Positions 63,058-64,000 of a stretch of 64,000 nucleotides of DNA are shown piece by piece. The stretch spans positions 62,001 through 126,000 of the forward strand of contig CAWJWO010000017.1 of the NCBI GenBank assembly GCA_963846585.1. Reading direction: 5' to 3'. The stretch is from JAAUTT01 sp963846585 (GTDB lineage Bacteria; Bacteroidota; Bacteroidia; Bacteroidales; JAAUTT01). Positions within the stretch are counted from its first letter, which is position 1. Each line of letters starts with the position of its first letter. Position numbers and translations under genes: made by a program. The notes under the pieces were generated by a model. It saw only the letters and a list, made by a program, of their open reading frames with translations, was not told the origin of the DNA and did not search any database.

Positions 63058-63516
63058 CTATAACGTTTTAATATTGACATTATCTGTATAATCCTTTCTA
63101 AGAGGAAATCCGGGCCATTCATCTCCAAGCATTATACGACGGAGATTAGGATGATTAATGAACCTTATACCAAACATGTCGTATATTTCATTTTCGAATA
63201 ATTCAGCAGCTTCCCAGAGTGAATTTACAGATTCGATTGAAGCATTATCCATATTTTCAAGTTTTACTTTCAATACCATATCATGGTGAAACTCAGTTGA
63301 AGTCAAATGATAAACCACTTCAAAATGAGTTATCCGGTCAATCGCAGTTTCACAAAACAGAAAATCAAAATTTGTTTCATTACTATATTTGAGCCCATGA
63401 GCAGTAGAAAAGAGGTTATCCCTGTCAATCCACATCAATGGAAAATCAAATGTCTCCTCAACTTTACAGTTAGGGAATTTTTTTTCCAGATATATTTTTA
63501 ATTCCTGTTTATTCAT
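63058..63516 (-). CDS. nuoC: NADH-quinone oxidoreductase subunit C (30 kDa)
   Basis: The 152-residue protein carries the 30-kDa signature ENEIYDMFGIRFINHPNLRRIM and ends with WPGFPLRKDY. It lies 6 bp upstream of nuoD. Contributes to the peripheral arm that holds NuoD and NuoB. Confidence 0.95.
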   Translation of the reverse strand: MNKQELKIYLEKKFPNCKVEETFDFPLMWIDRDNLFSTAHGLKYSNETNFDFLFCETAIDRITHFEVVYHLTSTEFHHDMVLKVKLENMDNASIESVNSLWEAAELFENEIYDMFGIRFINHPNLRRIMLGDEWPGFPLRKDYTDNVNIKTL

Positions 63517-63539
63517 GCTCTTTAAATAGAGTTATTACT

Positions 63540-63660
63540 ATTACAGGTTGCTAGTTTATAGTGATTAAGTGATTAATTAACTTTCACTTCCATCATTAGT
63601 AATCAGTAATTTGTAATTTGAAATTTGTAATCATAATTTTCAAATTTGCACATTTTCAAA
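63540..63660 (-). repeat. Short-word spacer block between nuoB and nuoC
   Basis: Plus strand: TTACAGGTTGCTAG, AAGTGATTAATTAAC, ATCATTAGTAATCAGTAATTTGTAATTTG, then TTTTCAAATTTGCACATTTTCAAATTA, ending just before the nuoB stop. On the coding strand this is the same order as in 4676-4826. Confidence 0.84.
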
Positions 63661-64000
63661 TTATTCGTTTTCTAATTCCTTTGGTTTTTCCAACACATAA
63701 GCTTTGGATCCCCTTATCTTTTTTTGAAGTGTCATCATTCCGTGTATCAGAGCTTCAGGACGGGGTGGACACCCCGGAATGTATACATCGACAGGTATTA
63801 TATTGTCAACACCCTTAACCACTGAATATGAATTGAAAAAGAATGGGCCACCGGATATTGCACATGCCCCCATAGCTATCACATATCTTGGTTCCGGCAT
63901 CTGATTATAAAGCCTCTTGAGAACCGGCGCCATCTTATAAGTTATAGTTCCGGCAACTACAATCAAATCGCATTGCCTGGGACTGGCTCTCATAACCTCG
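63661..64000 (-). CDS. nuoB: NADH-quinone oxidoreductase subunit B, 3' part (cut by window edge)
   Basis: The reading frame stays open to the right edge, so the start is missing. The visible 113 residues contain VVAGTITYKMAPVL, AMGACAISGG and the PGCPPRPEAL motif with cysteine ligands of cluster N2, the last cluster before quinone. Likely preceded by nuoA outside the window. Confidence 0.95.
   Translation of the reverse strand, partial: EVMRASPRQCDLIVVAGTITYKMAPVLKRLYNQMPEPRYVIAMGACAISGGPFFFNSYSVVKGVDNIIPVDVYIPGCPPRPEALIHGMMTLQKKIRGSKAYVLEKPKELENE

Overview
The window is a contiguous piece of a low-GC Bacteroidota chromosome. Direct signs are a type IX secretion C-terminal sorting domain, FecR / TonB-receptor / DUF4249 surface signalling, TamL-type lipoprotein Omp85, a Bacteroides-type serine palmitoyltransferase, complex I genes without nuoE/F/G, HU-CCDC81 plus SPOR proteins, and three exact TTTG-N19-TAnnTTTG promoters. 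I cannot resolve the order or genus from sequence alone.

Layout. 1-4600 (minus strand): translation block rpsU, xer recombinase, raiA, then tRNA-Thr, -Tyr, -Gly, -Thr, tuf, tRNA-Trp, secE, nusG. 4.8-11.5 kb: ComEA-like protein, TamL, a SpoU methyltransferase, a DUF3108 protein and a methyltransferase/ATP-grasp fusion; the SRP RNA follows at 11.6 kb. 11.8-17.7 kb (plus): DUF4199 protein, family 2 glycosyltransferase, GPH sugar transporter, secreted beta-propeller. 17.9-22.4 kb: serine palmitoyltransferase with a frameshifted SDR gene, pdxB, and a 414-bp MITE-like element. 22.5-30.3 kb: OPT transporter, thioredoxin-like protein, two glycosyltransferases, a membrane-tailed receiver protein, a DUF2185 protein and a flippase-like membrane protein. 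30.4-36.5 kb: an ECF sigma / FecR / TonB receptor / DUF4249 regulon with an intercalated secreted protein gene. 36.6-43.6 kb: pepD, hicBA, metF, metH. 43.7-53.9 kb: ExbB-ExbD-TonB, TamB, tsaD, siaC-like, HU-SPOR. 53.9-64 kb (minus): nuoN-M-L-K-J-I-H-D-C-B, with nuoB running off the right edge.

The most unusual content is between the genes. Nearly every larger spacer is filled with tandem 7-bp words (for example CAACCTG, CAACTAA, GCACTAA, GGGACGT, TTTTATC, TTCTGTC, TTGGTTC, TCGTAAG). They look like unrelated repeat families, but in the best arrays they follow one another in one uninterrupted 7-bp register and change into each other by a few substitutions. The longest such run I could phase by hand is 28 heptads (26716-26911). 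The words recur in a similar order from spacer to spacer, mostly in the same orientation as transcription, and for at least a dozen genes the array overlaps or directly abuts the stop codon, often supplying it. I know of heptanucleotide STRR repeats in cyanobacteria but recall no description of this system in Bacteroidota, so I treat it as the main candidate for something undescribed.

Gene functions connect into envelope biology: TamL/TamB and TonB/ExbBD for the outer membrane, sphingolipid synthesis, glycosyltransferases for surface glycans, a TonB-receptor signalling locus, and complex I supplying the proton motive force that ExbBD uses.
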